Made by a program: the position numbers and the translations under genes. 34,939 nucleotides of DNA, from assembly GCA_052148155.1 (NCBI GenBank), contig JBKQIY010000015.1, positions 1 through 34,939 on the forward strand, read 5' to 3'. Each line of letters begins with the position of its first letter. Position 1 is the stretch's first letter. The notes beneath the pieces are model-generated. The model ran no database searches. It was not told the origin of the DNA and saw nothing but the letters and a program-made list of their open reading frames with translations. Shown here in pieces: positions 1 to 7,614 of this stretch. The stretch comes from JBBQER01 sp052148155. Lineage in GTDB: Bacteria; Actinomycetota; Acidimicrobiia; IMCC26256; PALSA-610.

Positions 1-1
1 G

Positions 2-343
2 TTCCACCGTCAACACGCTGTCGTGGAACTCGCGATCCGTGACCTCAAAGAAGGAGCCGGACTCGAACACGTCCCGTCCGGGAACTTTTCCGCCAACGCA
101 GCATGGCTGGCATGTGCGGTCCTCGCCCACAACCTGATCCGCTGGACCGCCCGACTCGGTGACATCCACCCCGACGATCAACTCACCGTCGCGCGTACCT
201 TCCGCACCCGACTGATCGCCGTACCCGCCCGGATCGTCAACCTTCACGGCGGACACACGCTCCGGTTCCCCGCCCGCTGGCCATGGGCCGACACGATCCG
301 CACCGCGCTCGCCCAACTCCGCGCGATTCCGCAACTCACCTGA
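2..343 (+). CDS. IS1380-type transposase, C-terminal part (cut by window start)
   Basis: The reading frame is open from the first bases of the window to a TGA at 341-343, so this is the 3' end of a longer gene; the GTG at 23 is internal. The visible peptide begins FHRQHAVVELAIRDLKEG and continues with a segment ending in SGNFSANAAWL, which I recognise as the conserved C-terminal block of IS1380-family DDE transposases: the E in the AIRDLKEG segment lies where the last catalytic acidic residue is expected. A Phe-Pro-Ala-Arg-Trp-Pro motif near the end is also typical of actinobacterial members. Family members are about 450-480 residues, so about three quarters are missing upstream. Whether the element is intact cannot be judged. 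Confidence 0.85.
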   Translation, partial: FHRQHAVVELAIRDLKEGAGLEHVPSGNFSANAAWLACAVLAHNLIRWTARLGDIHPDDQLTVARTFRTRLIAVPARIVNLHGGHTLRFPARWPWADTIRTALAQLRAIPQLT

Positions 344-551
344 ACGAACCGCACCGTCCATCCCCAACGAACCGTCACACCAGGGCGCAGCCATGCCCAA
401 CACCGCCGCACAACACGTCGCGCGCTCACCAACACACCAAAAACGCGGCCCGCGCAACACTCACCCTCACCAACACGTCACAAACACCCGCCAAACACGC
501 CCACCGCACCCTTACACAGCCACCACACCCGAAAAATCGGTGCTTCCAGGC
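344..551. mobile_element. Probable 3' non-coding end of the IS1380-type element
   Basis: Between the transposase stop and the uppP stop lie about 200 bases with strong strand asymmetry: the plus strand is dominated by C and A with few G or T, especially about 355-540. I see no gene. The stretch ends in a short AT-rich block, GAAAAATCGGTGCTTCCAGG (531-550), that could be the terminal inverted repeat of the element. The left end is outside the window, so neither repeat nor target-site duplication can be confirmed. The uppP stop codon follows directly, so the element probably inserted at or just beyond the 3' end of uppP. Confidence 0.45.
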
Positions 552-1442
552 TTAAGCGAATCGGATCATGCAGGCGATGCCAACGACGAGGCAGTAGACG
601 CCGAACGGCCACAACGTCTGGCTTTGGAAGAACCGCACCAAGAAGCGGGTCGAGACGTAGGCGCCGGCCATCGCGAAGAGCGCACCGACGAGCGACTGCA
701 GCCGTACGCCGTCTCCGAGGGGCCCCATGAGGTCGGGCAGTTTGTAGACGCCGGCTGCCGCGATGATCGGTGTCGCGAGCAAGAACGCGAAGCGTGCCGC
801 GTCCTCATGGTCGAGGCCGCGGGTCAGGCCGGCGACCATCGTGATACCTGAGCGGCTGATGCCCGCGAAGAATGCTCCGATCTGCATCACGCCGACGAAG
901 ATTGCCTCGACGAACGTCAAAGACTCGATGGTGCGGCCCGGCTCGGGGTTTTCGTGTTGGGGGTTGCTGGCTGCGAGCGCGCGGGCGCGCGGCCGTCGGC
1001 GTAGGCGCTCACCGCCGAGGAGGATCAAGCCGTTCACGGTCAGGAACGCCGCCGCCGCGAACGGCTTGGCGAAGAGCGTGCGCAGGACGTGTTCGAACGC
1101 GACGCCGATGATACCCGCCGGGATCGTCGCGGCGATCAGCAATAAGCCCAGCCTCGCGGCCGGCGAGACCACGCGCCGTTGGCGGACACTGCGCCCGAGG
1201 TCTCCGATGATCTCGAACCAGTCGCGCCAGAAGTACACGAACAGCGCGAGCGCGGTCCCGACGTGCAACGCCACCAGGAAGGCAAGGAAGAAACTTTCGC
1301 TCGACTGGGCCTTCACGAGACTGGTCCAGCCGAGCAGCGCCGCGATGAGTACCGAATGGCCGAGACTCGACACGGGGAACAGCTCGGTGATGCCCTGGAA
1401 CAGGCCGATGATGATCGCCTGGAAGTACGAGAGCTTGTGCAC
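552..1442 (-). CDS. uppP: Undecaprenyl-diphosphate phosphatase (UppP/BacA family)
   Basis: Integral membrane enzyme that dephosphorylates undecaprenyl pyrophosphate, recycling the lipid carrier for peptidoglycan and other wall polymers; the family confers bacitracin tolerance. The 296-residue product has both family signatures: QGITELFPVSSLGH (about residues 16-29), carrying the catalytic Glu, and AGISRSGITM (about 193-202), plus several hydrophobic helices. Length fits the usual 265-300. I chose the GTG at 1442 because the family motif begins about 15 residues later; the frame is open far upstream, but only as antisense of the P450 gene. It lies 35 bp downstream of the P450 gene on the same strand, so cotranscription is possible. 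The TAA stop touches the insertion-sequence end. A central Arg-rich loop (about residues 150-175) is somewhat longer than in E. coli BacA. Confidence 0.9.
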   Translation of the reverse strand: MHKLSYFQAIIIGLFQGITELFPVSSLGHSVLIAALLGWTSLVKAQSSESFFLAFLVALHVGTALALFVYFWRDWFEIIGDLGRSVRQRRVVSPAARLGLLLIAATIPAGIIGVAFEHVLRTLFAKPFAAAAFLTVNGLILLGGERLRRRPRARALAASNPQHENPEPGRTIESLTFVEAIFVGVMQIGAFFAGISRSGITMVAGLTRGLDHEDAARFAFLLATPIIAAAGVYKLPDLMGPLGDGVRLQSLVGALFAMAGAYVSTRFLVRFFQSQTLWPFGVYCLVVGIACMIRFA

Positions 1443-1477
1443 GGTGGGCGAGTCTCGCTGATTTTGGTAAGAAATCG

Positions 1478-2656
1478 CTAAGCAGCGACGAACGGCACGG
1501 CGGCGAAGCCGTGCACGTTGCTCATGTGGACCCGGCGGAGGTGCGTCTCGTCGATCTCGTACCGGGGGAACCGACGCGCGAACTCCTCGAGTCCGATCCG
1601 GCCCTCGAGGCGGGCGAGCGCCGCTCCGAGACAGAAGTGCAGGCCGTAGCCGAACCCGAGCGCGACATGGCCGGTGCGGTCGACGTCGAAGGTGTCGGCG
1701 TCGGCGTATTGGCGGTCGTCGCGGTTGGCGGCAGCGGTGAGCAGCAGCACCCGCGAACCTTTGCGCATCGCCACCCCGTGCGCGGTGACGTCGGCGGTGA
1801 GGACCCGACCCTGATACTGGGACGGCGCCCAAAAGCGCAGGGTCTCCTCGACCGCGCCCGGGATTTTCGACGGGTCGTCGAGGACCTTTTGCCACTCTCG
1901 GGGACAGCGTCCGAAGAGCACCACCGCGTTCGCGAGCAGCTTGGTGAGCGTCTCGGTGCCCGCCGACCCGATCAGCGACGCGAAACCGATCACCTCTCGG
2001 TCGGTGAGTCGGGCCGGCGTGCCCGCGTCGTCGGTGATCTCGGCCTCGCACAGCTTGGAGACAAAGCCGCCGTCGGGTCGGGCGCGTTTGTCGGCGAGGA
2101 GCGCGGTCCAGTACTCGCCGGTTTTGGCCATCGCCTCGATCGCGTGGTCGGGGATGTACGGCGGACCCTCGAGCCGGTCGAGGGTCGCGTCCATATACCG
2201 GCGGAGCATGTTGCGGTCCGGGACCGGCACGCCGAGCAGTTCCATGATCACGTTCATCGGCAAGATCGCCGAGAAATCCTCCACGAAGTCACCGCCACCG
2301 CGCTCGACGAGCGGTTCGAGACACTCGATCGCCGTCGCGCGCACGAACGGCTCGAGTTCGCTGATCGCACGCGGCGTGAACGCACGGCTGACGAGCTTGC
2401 GTTGCACGTCATGGTCGGGCGGGTCCATGAAGATCATCATGGGAAGCAGCGCTCGCGTATCGAGCGTCTCGATCATCGTGCCTTCGGCGCTGCTGTATAA
2501 CAGCGGCTGTTGTGACGCCTCGAGCACGTCGGCGTAGCGCGACAGCGCGAAGAAGGCGAGCTTGTCGTTGTGGTAGCAGGGCTCGTCGTCGCGTAACCAG
2601 CGGTACACCGGGTACGGATCTTCGTGAAATTCGTGCGAGAACGGGTCCAGGTCCAT
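1478..2656 (-). CDS. Cytochrome P450
   Basis: Soluble bacterial haem-thiolate monooxygenase that uses electrons from a ferredoxin/reductase pair (none encoded nearby). From the ATG at 2656 the product is 392 residues, normal for soluble P450s. Visible signatures: I-helix AGTET within GSAGTETLTKLL, where an acidic residue and Thr activate oxygen; the K-helix ExxR as EETLR; and the haem loop FGYGLHFCLG with the ligand Cys at about residue 342. In-frame ATGs at 2689 and 2701 would add 11 or 15 residues; none of the three has a clear Shine-Dalgarno. I chose 2656 because MDLDPFSHEF is where related P450s usually become alignable, but 2689 is possible and would share the CATG with the divergent phosphatase start. 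Substrate is not predictable from this sequence; sterol or fatty-acid-like substrates would suit the rest of the window. Confidence 0.93.
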   Translation of the reverse strand: MDLDPFSHEFHEDPYPVYRWLRDDEPCYHNDKLAFFALSRYADVLEASQQPLLYSSAEGTMIETLDTRALLPMMIFMDPPDHDVQRKLVSRAFTPRAISELEPFVRATAIECLEPLVERGGGDFVEDFSAILPMNVIMELLGVPVPDRNMLRRYMDATLDRLEGPPYIPDHAIEAMAKTGEYWTALLADKRARPDGGFVSKLCEAEITDDAGTPARLTDREVIGFASLIGSAGTETLTKLLANAVVLFGRCPREWQKVLDDPSKIPGAVEETLRFWAPSQYQGRVLTADVTAHGVAMRKGSRVLLLTAAANRDDRQYADADTFDVDRTGHVALGFGYGLHFCLGAALARLEGRIGLEEFARRFPRYEIDETHLRRVHMSNVHGFAAVPFVAA

Positions 2657-2687
2657 CCCGGTGATCGTTTCACGCGAGGATGCGCTC

Positions 2688-3260
2688 ATGAAACCCGACA
2701 TCTGGCTCGTGCGTCACGGCCAGACCGAATGGAGTGCGTCGGGGCGTCACACGAGCCGCACCGACGTGCCGTTGACCGCCGACGGCCGAGCCGCCGCGGT
2801 CGCGCTGGCGCCCCGGCTCGCCGTCCACGAGTTCTCCCTCGTGCTTTCCAGCCCGGCGACCCGGGCGCTCGACACGGCCCGCCTCGCGGGTTTTGCGGAC
2901 GCCGAAGTCGACGCCGACCTCCACGAACGCGACTACGGCGACATCGAAGGCGCCACGACGGACGAGATCCGCGCCCGGGGCGGCGAATGGAGCGACTGGT
3001 CGGTGTGGACCGGCGCGGTCCCCGGCGGTGAGACGCTCGCCGAAGTCGGGACCCGTGCGAGCCGGGTGCTGGCCCGCGCCGACGCCGCGGCCGGCGACGT
3101 CTTGTTGTTCGGGCACGGGCACCAGCTTCGGATCCTCGCCGCGGTGGCGCTCGAACTCGCTCCCGGTGTCGGCGCGCGGCTCGTCCTCGATCCGGCGACC
3201 GTGTCGATCGTCGGTCACGAGCATGAGCTCCGCGCCATCCGCGCCTGGAACCGCGACTGA
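2688..3260 (+). CDS. Histidine phosphatase family protein (phosphoglycerate mutase-like)
   Basis: A 190-residue cytoplasmic phosphatase of branch 1 of the histidine phosphatase superfamily. The phosphohistidine motif RHGQTEW lies at residues 8-14; the second phosphate-binding Arg is in SSPATRA; the acid/base Glu is probably in LHERDYGD; the second His is in FGHGHQLR. These are the four positions expected of an active enzyme. Substrate is not predictable: relatives act on phosphosugars, phosphoglycerate or cobalamin-pathway phosphates. The ATG at 2688 is chosen because GAGGA at 2676-2680 is well spaced (7 bases) and the family N-terminus starts here; an upstream in-frame GTG at 2661 lacks support. 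Divergent from the P450 gene with at most about 30 bp between starts. Confidence 0.9.
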   Translation: MKPDIWLVRHGQTEWSASGRHTSRTDVPLTADGRAAAVALAPRLAVHEFSLVLSSPATRALDTARLAGFADAEVDADLHERDYGDIEGATTDEIRARGGEWSDWSVWTGAVPGGETLAEVGTRASRVLARADAAAGDVLLFGHGHQLRILAAVALELAPGVGARLVLDPATVSIVGHEHELRAIRAWNRD

Positions 3261-3428
3261 CCTACGCGCGCAACGCGCGAGCGCAAGGTCGGAGCTGCCA
3301 CAGAGCATGGCGTGCATGTCGCGCCGATGCCCAGACCCGTCGTTGTGCTCAAGCACCCCCCCGTTCCCGCCGATTGAGCCTCCAAGCTCGGGCATGGATG
3401 CCGGGGACGGGAACCAAGGATGCGTGCG

Positions 3429-3971
3429 ATGTTCAACAAGAAGCGGATAGTCGGGGTCCTGACGTCTGCGGTGCTGCTTGCCGCGATGATCGGCGCTCCT
3501 GCCCATGCGGCAATCAATCTCGACATCACTCCGGGCACTCTCAACTTCGACGGTGGTGCGCCCGCGATCGGCAACTTCTCGGGTGTGACCCTCAACGGCA
3601 CCCCGCAGCTCACCAGCTTGACGGTCGACCCGTTTACCGTCGTCGACGCGACCGGTTCCGGTGCCGGCTGGAACGTGTTGCTGACCGTCCCGGACCTGTC
3701 CGACGGTTTGGGCGACACGATCCTGGCATCGAACATCTCGATGACCGCGCCGGTCGTGACGGCCGCCGCGACGTCCGACATCACTGGTGTGGTCGGTCAG
3801 GCGTCTTCCGGCGGGTTCAACGCCGGTGAGAAGATCGTCGACGCATCGTTGGGTGACGGTGAAGGCACCTACCTCGTGGCGCCCCGGATCCTCAAACTGA
3901 CGATCCCGGTCACGACGATCGCGGGCACGTACACGAGCGCGGCGACGATTGCGACCGTCTCCGGCCCGTAA
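3429..3971 (+). CDS. Secreted WxL-like surface protein
   Basis: A 180-residue exported protein. Residues 1-27 form a signal peptide (FNKKR basic start, hydrophobic core, cleavage after AHA). The mature part is beta-rich, beginning INLDITPGTLNFDGGAP, with GAGWNVLLTVPDLSDG mid-way and LKLTIPVTTIAGTYTSAA near the end. This layout matches WxL-domain proteins, which bind cell wall through a C-terminal domain with two Trp-x-Leu motifs. Here the first motif reads W-N-V and the second has no Trp, so it is WxL-like rather than canonical. The following genes encode DUF916-like proteins, the usual WxL partners, which supports the assignment. Start: AAGGA at 3416-3420 sits 8 bases before the ATG at 3429; the ATG at 3420 overlaps that site. 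Domain call is by eye. Confidence 0.68.
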   Translation: MFNKKRIVGVLTSAVLLAAMIGAPAHAAINLDITPGTLNFDGGAPAIGNFSGVTLNGTPQLTSLTVDPFTVVDATGSGAGWNVLLTVPDLSDGLGDTILASNISMTAPVVTAAATSDITGVVGQASSGGFNAGEKIVDASLGDGEGTYLVAPRILKLTIPVTTIAGTYTSAATIATVSGP

Positions 3972-4050
3972 CGGCCCGTAACGCCCGGTCGGGCCCAAGG
4001 CCTGCAAGCGCACGGATTCCGGCCGATAAGACAACGAACGAAGCGGTGAC

Positions 4051-4076
4051 TCGACCCGGCCTCACGGCCGGGTCGA
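4051..4076 (+). terminator. Perfect 11-bp hairpin after the WxL-like gene
   Basis: TCGACCCGGCC (4051-4061), loop TCAC, then GGCCGGGTCGA (4066-4076): a perfect 11-bp, GC-rich stem. It lies about 80 bases after the WxL-like stop and about 50 bases before the next start. There is no U-tract, so it may be a partial terminator or an mRNA-stabilising structure that lets the first gene be expressed above the two that follow. Confidence 0.6.
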
Positions 4077-4125
4077 TGTCGACGCCTCGCACCTACACGC
4101 GCGACCTCCCGGAGGCGATGAGGCG

Positions 4126-5202
4126 GTGCGGAACGGGACGAAACCGGCGCATGCGATGGCGGTGGCCGCCGCATGCGCCGCGCTCGGGTTCGTCGCGCTC
4201 GGGTTCGTCGCGCTCGGGTTCGTCGGTGCGGCGCCGGCGGCCGCCGCGACGCAGGGTTCCGATGTGGTGACGCCCGCCCCGGCTCCGGGTTCACACCTCG
4301 CGCCGCACTCGCGCTACTACCTCTTGCGTCTGCGTCCAGGCACGGTCGAGACCCAGACCGTCAACCTCTACAACGACAACGAACACCCGATCGACGTCCA
4401 CGTCGACGGCATCGACGGATTCACGAGCGACGCCACCGGCGCCAGCTACGACACGCCGTACCAGCAGGCGCACGGCACCGGCCGCTGGATCGTCGTGTCG
4501 ACGCCGGAAATCACGCTCCAGGCCGGCGAGGAACGCTCGGTCAACTTCACGGTCCGCGTCCCGGCTTCGGCGGCGCCCGGCCAGTACCTCGGCGGGCTCG
4601 GCATGTACGTCCCGCTGTCGTCGACGACGACCACGATTGCGTCCGCGCCCGGTCAGGCGACGTTCGGGATCACGCTGCAGGGAGAACGCATCATTGCAGT
4701 GGAGGTCGTCGTGCCGGGCGCGGCGAGGGCCGATCTGCAAGTCACGGGAGTCACGCCGGTGGCGGCACCGTCGGGCTTGGTCCTCGACGTCGGCCTCGCC
4801 AATGCCGGCAACGCCTTCGCCAACGGCACCGGCGTCGTCGCGGTCGACGACACCAACACGAACATGGCCTTCACGATCGGGACCTTCGTTTCGCACACGG
4901 CGATCAGCTACCGCGTTCCGTGGACCCGCACCGTCGTGCCCGGCGACCACAACGTCAGCGTGAAACTCAACTACGACGGGCGTGTGACCACCTGGAACGG
5001 GACGGTGAGCATCGCAGGCGCCCTCAAGAACAGCCTCGAGCGTGCGTTGCACCAGACCGAGCCGGGCGCGCCGACGGCCCCGTCGACCACGCGCTGGTGG
5101 AGCTCTCTCGTTGCGGCAGGCGCGGCGGCGGCCCTTGCGTGCGTCGTCGCGGCGGCGGTGCTCCGCCGCCGGCGGCGACAGGTCCCGGCGTTCACACGCT
5201 GA
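4126..5202 (+). CDS. Membrane-anchored DUF916-like (WxL-interacting-type) protein
   Basis: A 358-residue extracytoplasmic protein. The N-terminal signal peptide (to about residue 40, ending AAPAAAAT) contains three tandem ALGFV units. Two Ig-like beta regions follow: about 55-160, with LRLRPGTVETQTVNLYNDN and later ITLQAGEERSVNFTVRVP, then P-G-Q-Y-L-G-G-L; and about 160-290, with LVLDVGLANAGNAFANGTG. A transmembrane helix near 325-345 is followed by a short Arg-rich tail (RRRRRQ). This is the layout of DUF916/DUF3324 proteins, which in Firmicutes bind WxL proteins and peptidoglycan. The start is GTG at 4126 with GGAGG at 4111-4115 ten bases upstream; the ATG at 4118 is in another frame. It is 19 bp from the next gene, so those two are probably cotranscribed. 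Family call by eye. Confidence 0.7.
   Translation: MRNGTKPAHAMAVAAACAALGFVALGFVALGFVGAAPAAAATQGSDVVTPAPAPGSHLAPHSRYYLLRLRPGTVETQTVNLYNDNEHPIDVHVDGIDGFTSDATGASYDTPYQQAHGTGRWIVVSTPEITLQAGEERSVNFTVRVPASAAPGQYLGGLGMYVPLSSTTTTIASAPGQATFGITLQGERIIAVEVVVPGAARADLQVTGVTPVAAPSGLVLDVGLANAGNAFANGTGVVAVDDTNTNMAFTIGTFVSHTAISYRVPWTRTVVPGDHNVSVKLNYDGRVTTWNGTVSIAGALKNSLERALHQTEPGAPTAPSTTRWWSSLVAAGAAAALACVVAAAVLRRRRRQVPAFTR
4180..4224 (+). repeat. Three tandem 15-bp repeats inside a signal peptide
   Basis: The unit GCGCTCGGGTTCGTC occurs three times without interruption (4180-4194, 4195-4209, 4210-4224). It encodes ALGFV three times in the hydrophobic core of the DUF916-like protein's signal peptide. Copies are identical and 15 bp is a multiple of three, so copy-number change would keep the frame but lengthen or shorten the signal core. 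Confidence 0.97.
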
Positions 5203-5221
5203 CGGCCCGCCCCTGTCCGTC

Positions 5222-6703
5222 ATGAGACGATGGCTCCGAGCGCGGCCGGTGATCCTTGTCGGCATGCTCGCGGTGACGGTCACCGCGACGGCGACGGAGC
5301 CGTCGGCGAGCGCCGCGGCCGGCACGACGACGTCCGCAACCTCGGCGCGGCCGGCGAAGCGCACAGCCGCACAGCATCCGCCCGCACCGTCGGACAGTCA
5401 AGCTCCGGGTCTGGTGCAGCTCACCCCGGTCGGAGTTCCACCGACGGGTGCGGCGCCGCGGGTCGTCGTCGCGCTCGATCCGGGAGCGTCAGCGTCGCGT
5501 TCGTTCGTCGTCACCAACCGCAGCGCCGACCTGGTCCTCACGGTGCGTCTGAGCGCCGTCGACGCGGCCGCCGCGTCCGGCGGCGCGCTGAAGTACGCGG
5601 CGTCGCCGTCGGCGGGTTCACCCGCGACGTGGCTGACGCTGTCCGACGTGGTCGCAACGCTCGAGCCCCGCTCGAAGCTGCCGGTCTCGCTGACCGTCAC
5701 GCCGCCGGCCAACGCGGCGCCCGGCGATGACCTCGCCGGTGTCGTCGCCCAGGTGGACAGCGCGGTACGGGCCTCCGACCAGGCCGCGGTCGATGCCAAC
5801 GCGACGGCGACGCTTCCGGTCGCGATCACGGTGTTGGGCGCCCCCACCGCGCTGGTGAGCATCACCGGCGCCCGGCTCGTGGCCGCCGGTCGAGGCGACG
5901 ACCTCGAGATCACGTTCGAGAATTCGGGCGCGACGTCGAACACGATGACCGCACGCGTGGACGTTCGCGGATCGAACGCGCAGCCCCCCATCATCCGCGC
6001 GTCGGTGGCGCCACTCATCCAGACGACAGTGCGCGTCCCGTTCGCGATGCCACCCGGAGTGCAGACCGTGCCGATATCGGTCGTCGCTACCGACGCGGAC
6101 GGCGACCAAGCGACCTGGAGCGGCTCGGTCGGCCTTGCGGACACCCTGACCGCGGTGGCATCGAACCGGCCGCGGTCGGTGCCGCATCGACCGGCCGCGA
6201 CGGTCGCGTCCCGGTCGGCGTCGTTCCCGCGTCTGGTGTTGATCCTCGTCGCGTTGGGCTTCGTCGCGGCCGCGGTCTGGTTCGCGGCCGAGCTGCGACG
6301 CAACCGTGCCGCTCGTCGCGCGATCCGGGTCGGGACGCGCACCGCGGTCGCACAGCCTGCGGCCACCGTCGCGGACGGCGTCCCGACACCGCCGGCCGGT
6401 GCGGTCGATCCCATGGGTGCAGTTGCGACACAACTCGGCGCGCTCGTCGACGCGATCGACCGGCTGGCCACCCGCCTCGCTGACGGGCCCGCCCCGGACC
6501 CTGGGCCCACAGCCCCGACGGTCTCCCTTGCGACGTCGGCCGATGGTGGGCCGTCGATGGCCGAATCGGTCGCCCGGTGGTATGCGCCGGCTGCGTCTCG
6601 AGTTCCGCCCCCATCGGCCGACGACCTCTACGACTGGCCGACCGAAGCGCAGCTCGAGCAGTTCGCCGCCCGCCGGCGGGCGAGCCCCGACGACCTGCCA
6701 TAA
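5222..6703 (+). CDS. Second DUF916-like membrane protein with cytoplasmic tail
   Basis: A 493-residue protein from the ATG at 5222 (MRRWLRARPVILVGMLAV); the frame is open further upstream but only inside the previous gene. Residues 1 to about 34 are a signal peptide. The ectodomain has two beta-sandwich-like parts: about 60-200, with LDPGASASRSFVVTNRSADL and then PPANAAPGDDLAGVVAQVDS, resembling the DUF916 first domain; and about 215-355, with LEITFENSGATSNTMTARVD. A single helix near 395-420 (LVLILVALGFVAAAVWFAAE) is followed by a stop-transfer RRNRAARR and a cytoplasmic tail of about 75-80 residues, Ala/Pro-rich and ending in an acidic-aromatic segment, DDLYDWPTEAQLEQF. It is the third member of the surface module. 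The tail is unusual for the family and could contact a cytoplasmic partner (inference). No Shine-Dalgarno is seen. Confidence 0.65.
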   Translation: MRRWLRARPVILVGMLAVTVTATATEPSASAAAGTTTSATSARPAKRTAAQHPPAPSDSQAPGLVQLTPVGVPPTGAAPRVVVALDPGASASRSFVVTNRSADLVLTVRLSAVDAAAASGGALKYAASPSAGSPATWLTLSDVVATLEPRSKLPVSLTVTPPANAAPGDDLAGVVAQVDSAVRASDQAAVDANATATLPVAITVLGAPTALVSITGARLVAAGRGDDLEITFENSGATSNTMTARVDVRGSNAQPPIIRASVAPLIQTTVRVPFAMPPGVQTVPISVVATDADGDQATWSGSVGLADTLTAVASNRPRSVPHRPAATVASRSASFPRLVLILVALGFVAAAVWFAAELRRNRAARRAIRVGTRTAVAQPAATVADGVPTPPAGAVDPMGAVATQLGALVDAIDRLATRLADGPAPDPGPTAPTVSLATSADGGPSMAESVARWYAPAASRVPPPSADDLYDWPTEAQLEQFAARRRASPDDLP

Positions 6704-6741
6704 CCCTGCCCCGCCCCCGCGACGCGTGACAACCTGGCTCG

Positions 6742-7545
6742 GTGGGCGTGTCGATACATCCGGTCAGCGATCTCGCGTCGTTGCTTTCGCTCGAGCAGGT
6801 GAAGCCCGACGCATACCTCGGTGCCGGCCCGGTCCTCGGTTGGGGACGCATCTACGGCGGACAGGTGGTCGCGCAGGCGTTGCGCGCCGCGGGTCTCACG
6901 GTCGGCGAACACCTGCGTCCGCAGTCGTTGCACGCGTACTTCGTCCAAGCCGGCGACGAACGGCTGCCCGTCCTGTACGAGGTGGAACGTGTCCGCGACA
7001 GCGGCTCGTTCGCAACGCGTCAAGTCGTCGCCTATCAAGCGCGGGGCGCGGTCCTCAATCTCATCGCAAGTTTTCACCGCCCCGAAGCGTCGATCGACAT
7101 TGCGGCGATCGCCCCTCCGGACGACGTGCCGCCACCCGAAGCGTTGCCAGGCGAGCCGACCGATCTTCACTTCGAGCGGCGCAGCGTGTCGCGTCGGGTC
7201 GATCCCGAGCCGTACGAGCTCGGCTGGATGCGTGTCCCCGAGGCGCTCGGCGACGACGCGATGCTGCACGCCTGCGCGTTCGCGTACTGCTCCGACGAGT
7301 TTCCGCTCGGCACCGCGCTGTGCGCACATCCGGCGGTTCCCGACTGGGAACGAGTGTTCACCGCCAGTCTCGACCACGCCATCTGGTTCCACCGTCCGCT
7401 GCGAGCCGACGGCTGGCTGCTCTACGAGCTGCGGGGCGGCGGGGTGGCCGACGGCCGCGGCCTGGCCTTCGCCCGCGTGTTCGACCGGACCGGAACCCAC
7501 GTCGCGTCCGTCGCCCAAGAGGCGCTCGCCCGGGAGCGGCGCTGA
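6742..7545 (+). CDS. tesB: Acyl-CoA thioesterase II (TesB family)
   Basis: A 267-residue cytoplasmic enzyme with a double hot-dog fold that hydrolyses acyl-CoA to free acid and CoA. Family signatures: GGQVVAQALRAA in the N-terminal hot dog, RPQSLHAYFVQAGD, then DSGSFATRQVVAYQ; in the C-terminal hot dog TASLDHAIWFHRPLRADGWLLYE, carrying the catalytic Asp; GRGLAFARVFDRTGTHVASVAQEAL at the end provides the Gln position of the Asp-Thr/Ser-Gln network. Length is slightly short of E. coli TesB (286) but complete. Start GTG at 6742; a second GTG at 6748 is possible. There is no Shine-Dalgarno, but CAACCT at 6730-6735 would suit a leaderless start. It stands alone between the surface module and a lipoprotein gene and could release acyl groups made by the CoA ligases at the far end of the window. 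Confidence 0.93.
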   Translation: MGVSIHPVSDLASLLSLEQVKPDAYLGAGPVLGWGRIYGGQVVAQALRAAGLTVGEHLRPQSLHAYFVQAGDERLPVLYEVERVRDSGSFATRQVVAYQARGAVLNLIASFHRPEASIDIAAIAPPDDVPPPEALPGEPTDLHFERRSVSRRVDPEPYELGWMRVPEALGDDAMLHACAFAYCSDEFPLGTALCAHPAVPDWERVFTASLDHAIWFHRPLRADGWLLYELRGGGVADGRGLAFARVFDRTGTHVASVAQEALARERR

Positions 7546-7614
7546 GACGGGCTTCAAGAACGCTTTACAAACAGACCCATCACTTCTTCACATTTCGGCC
7601 CGACAATCATCGGT

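Noticed and set aside
1443..2051. N-terminal extension of UppP
   Set aside because: The frame is open but is antisense-free shadow of the P450 gene on the same strand in another frame; UppP homologues begin at about 1442.
2670..4034. Minus-strand open frame of 454 codons
   Set aside because: Antisense to the phosphatase and WxL-like genes, Arg/Asp-rich with no recognisable domain; a typical high-GC shadow.
4180..4224. Repeats considered as CRISPR
   Set aside because: Units are contiguous with no spacers, in frame within a coding sequence and only 15 bp long.
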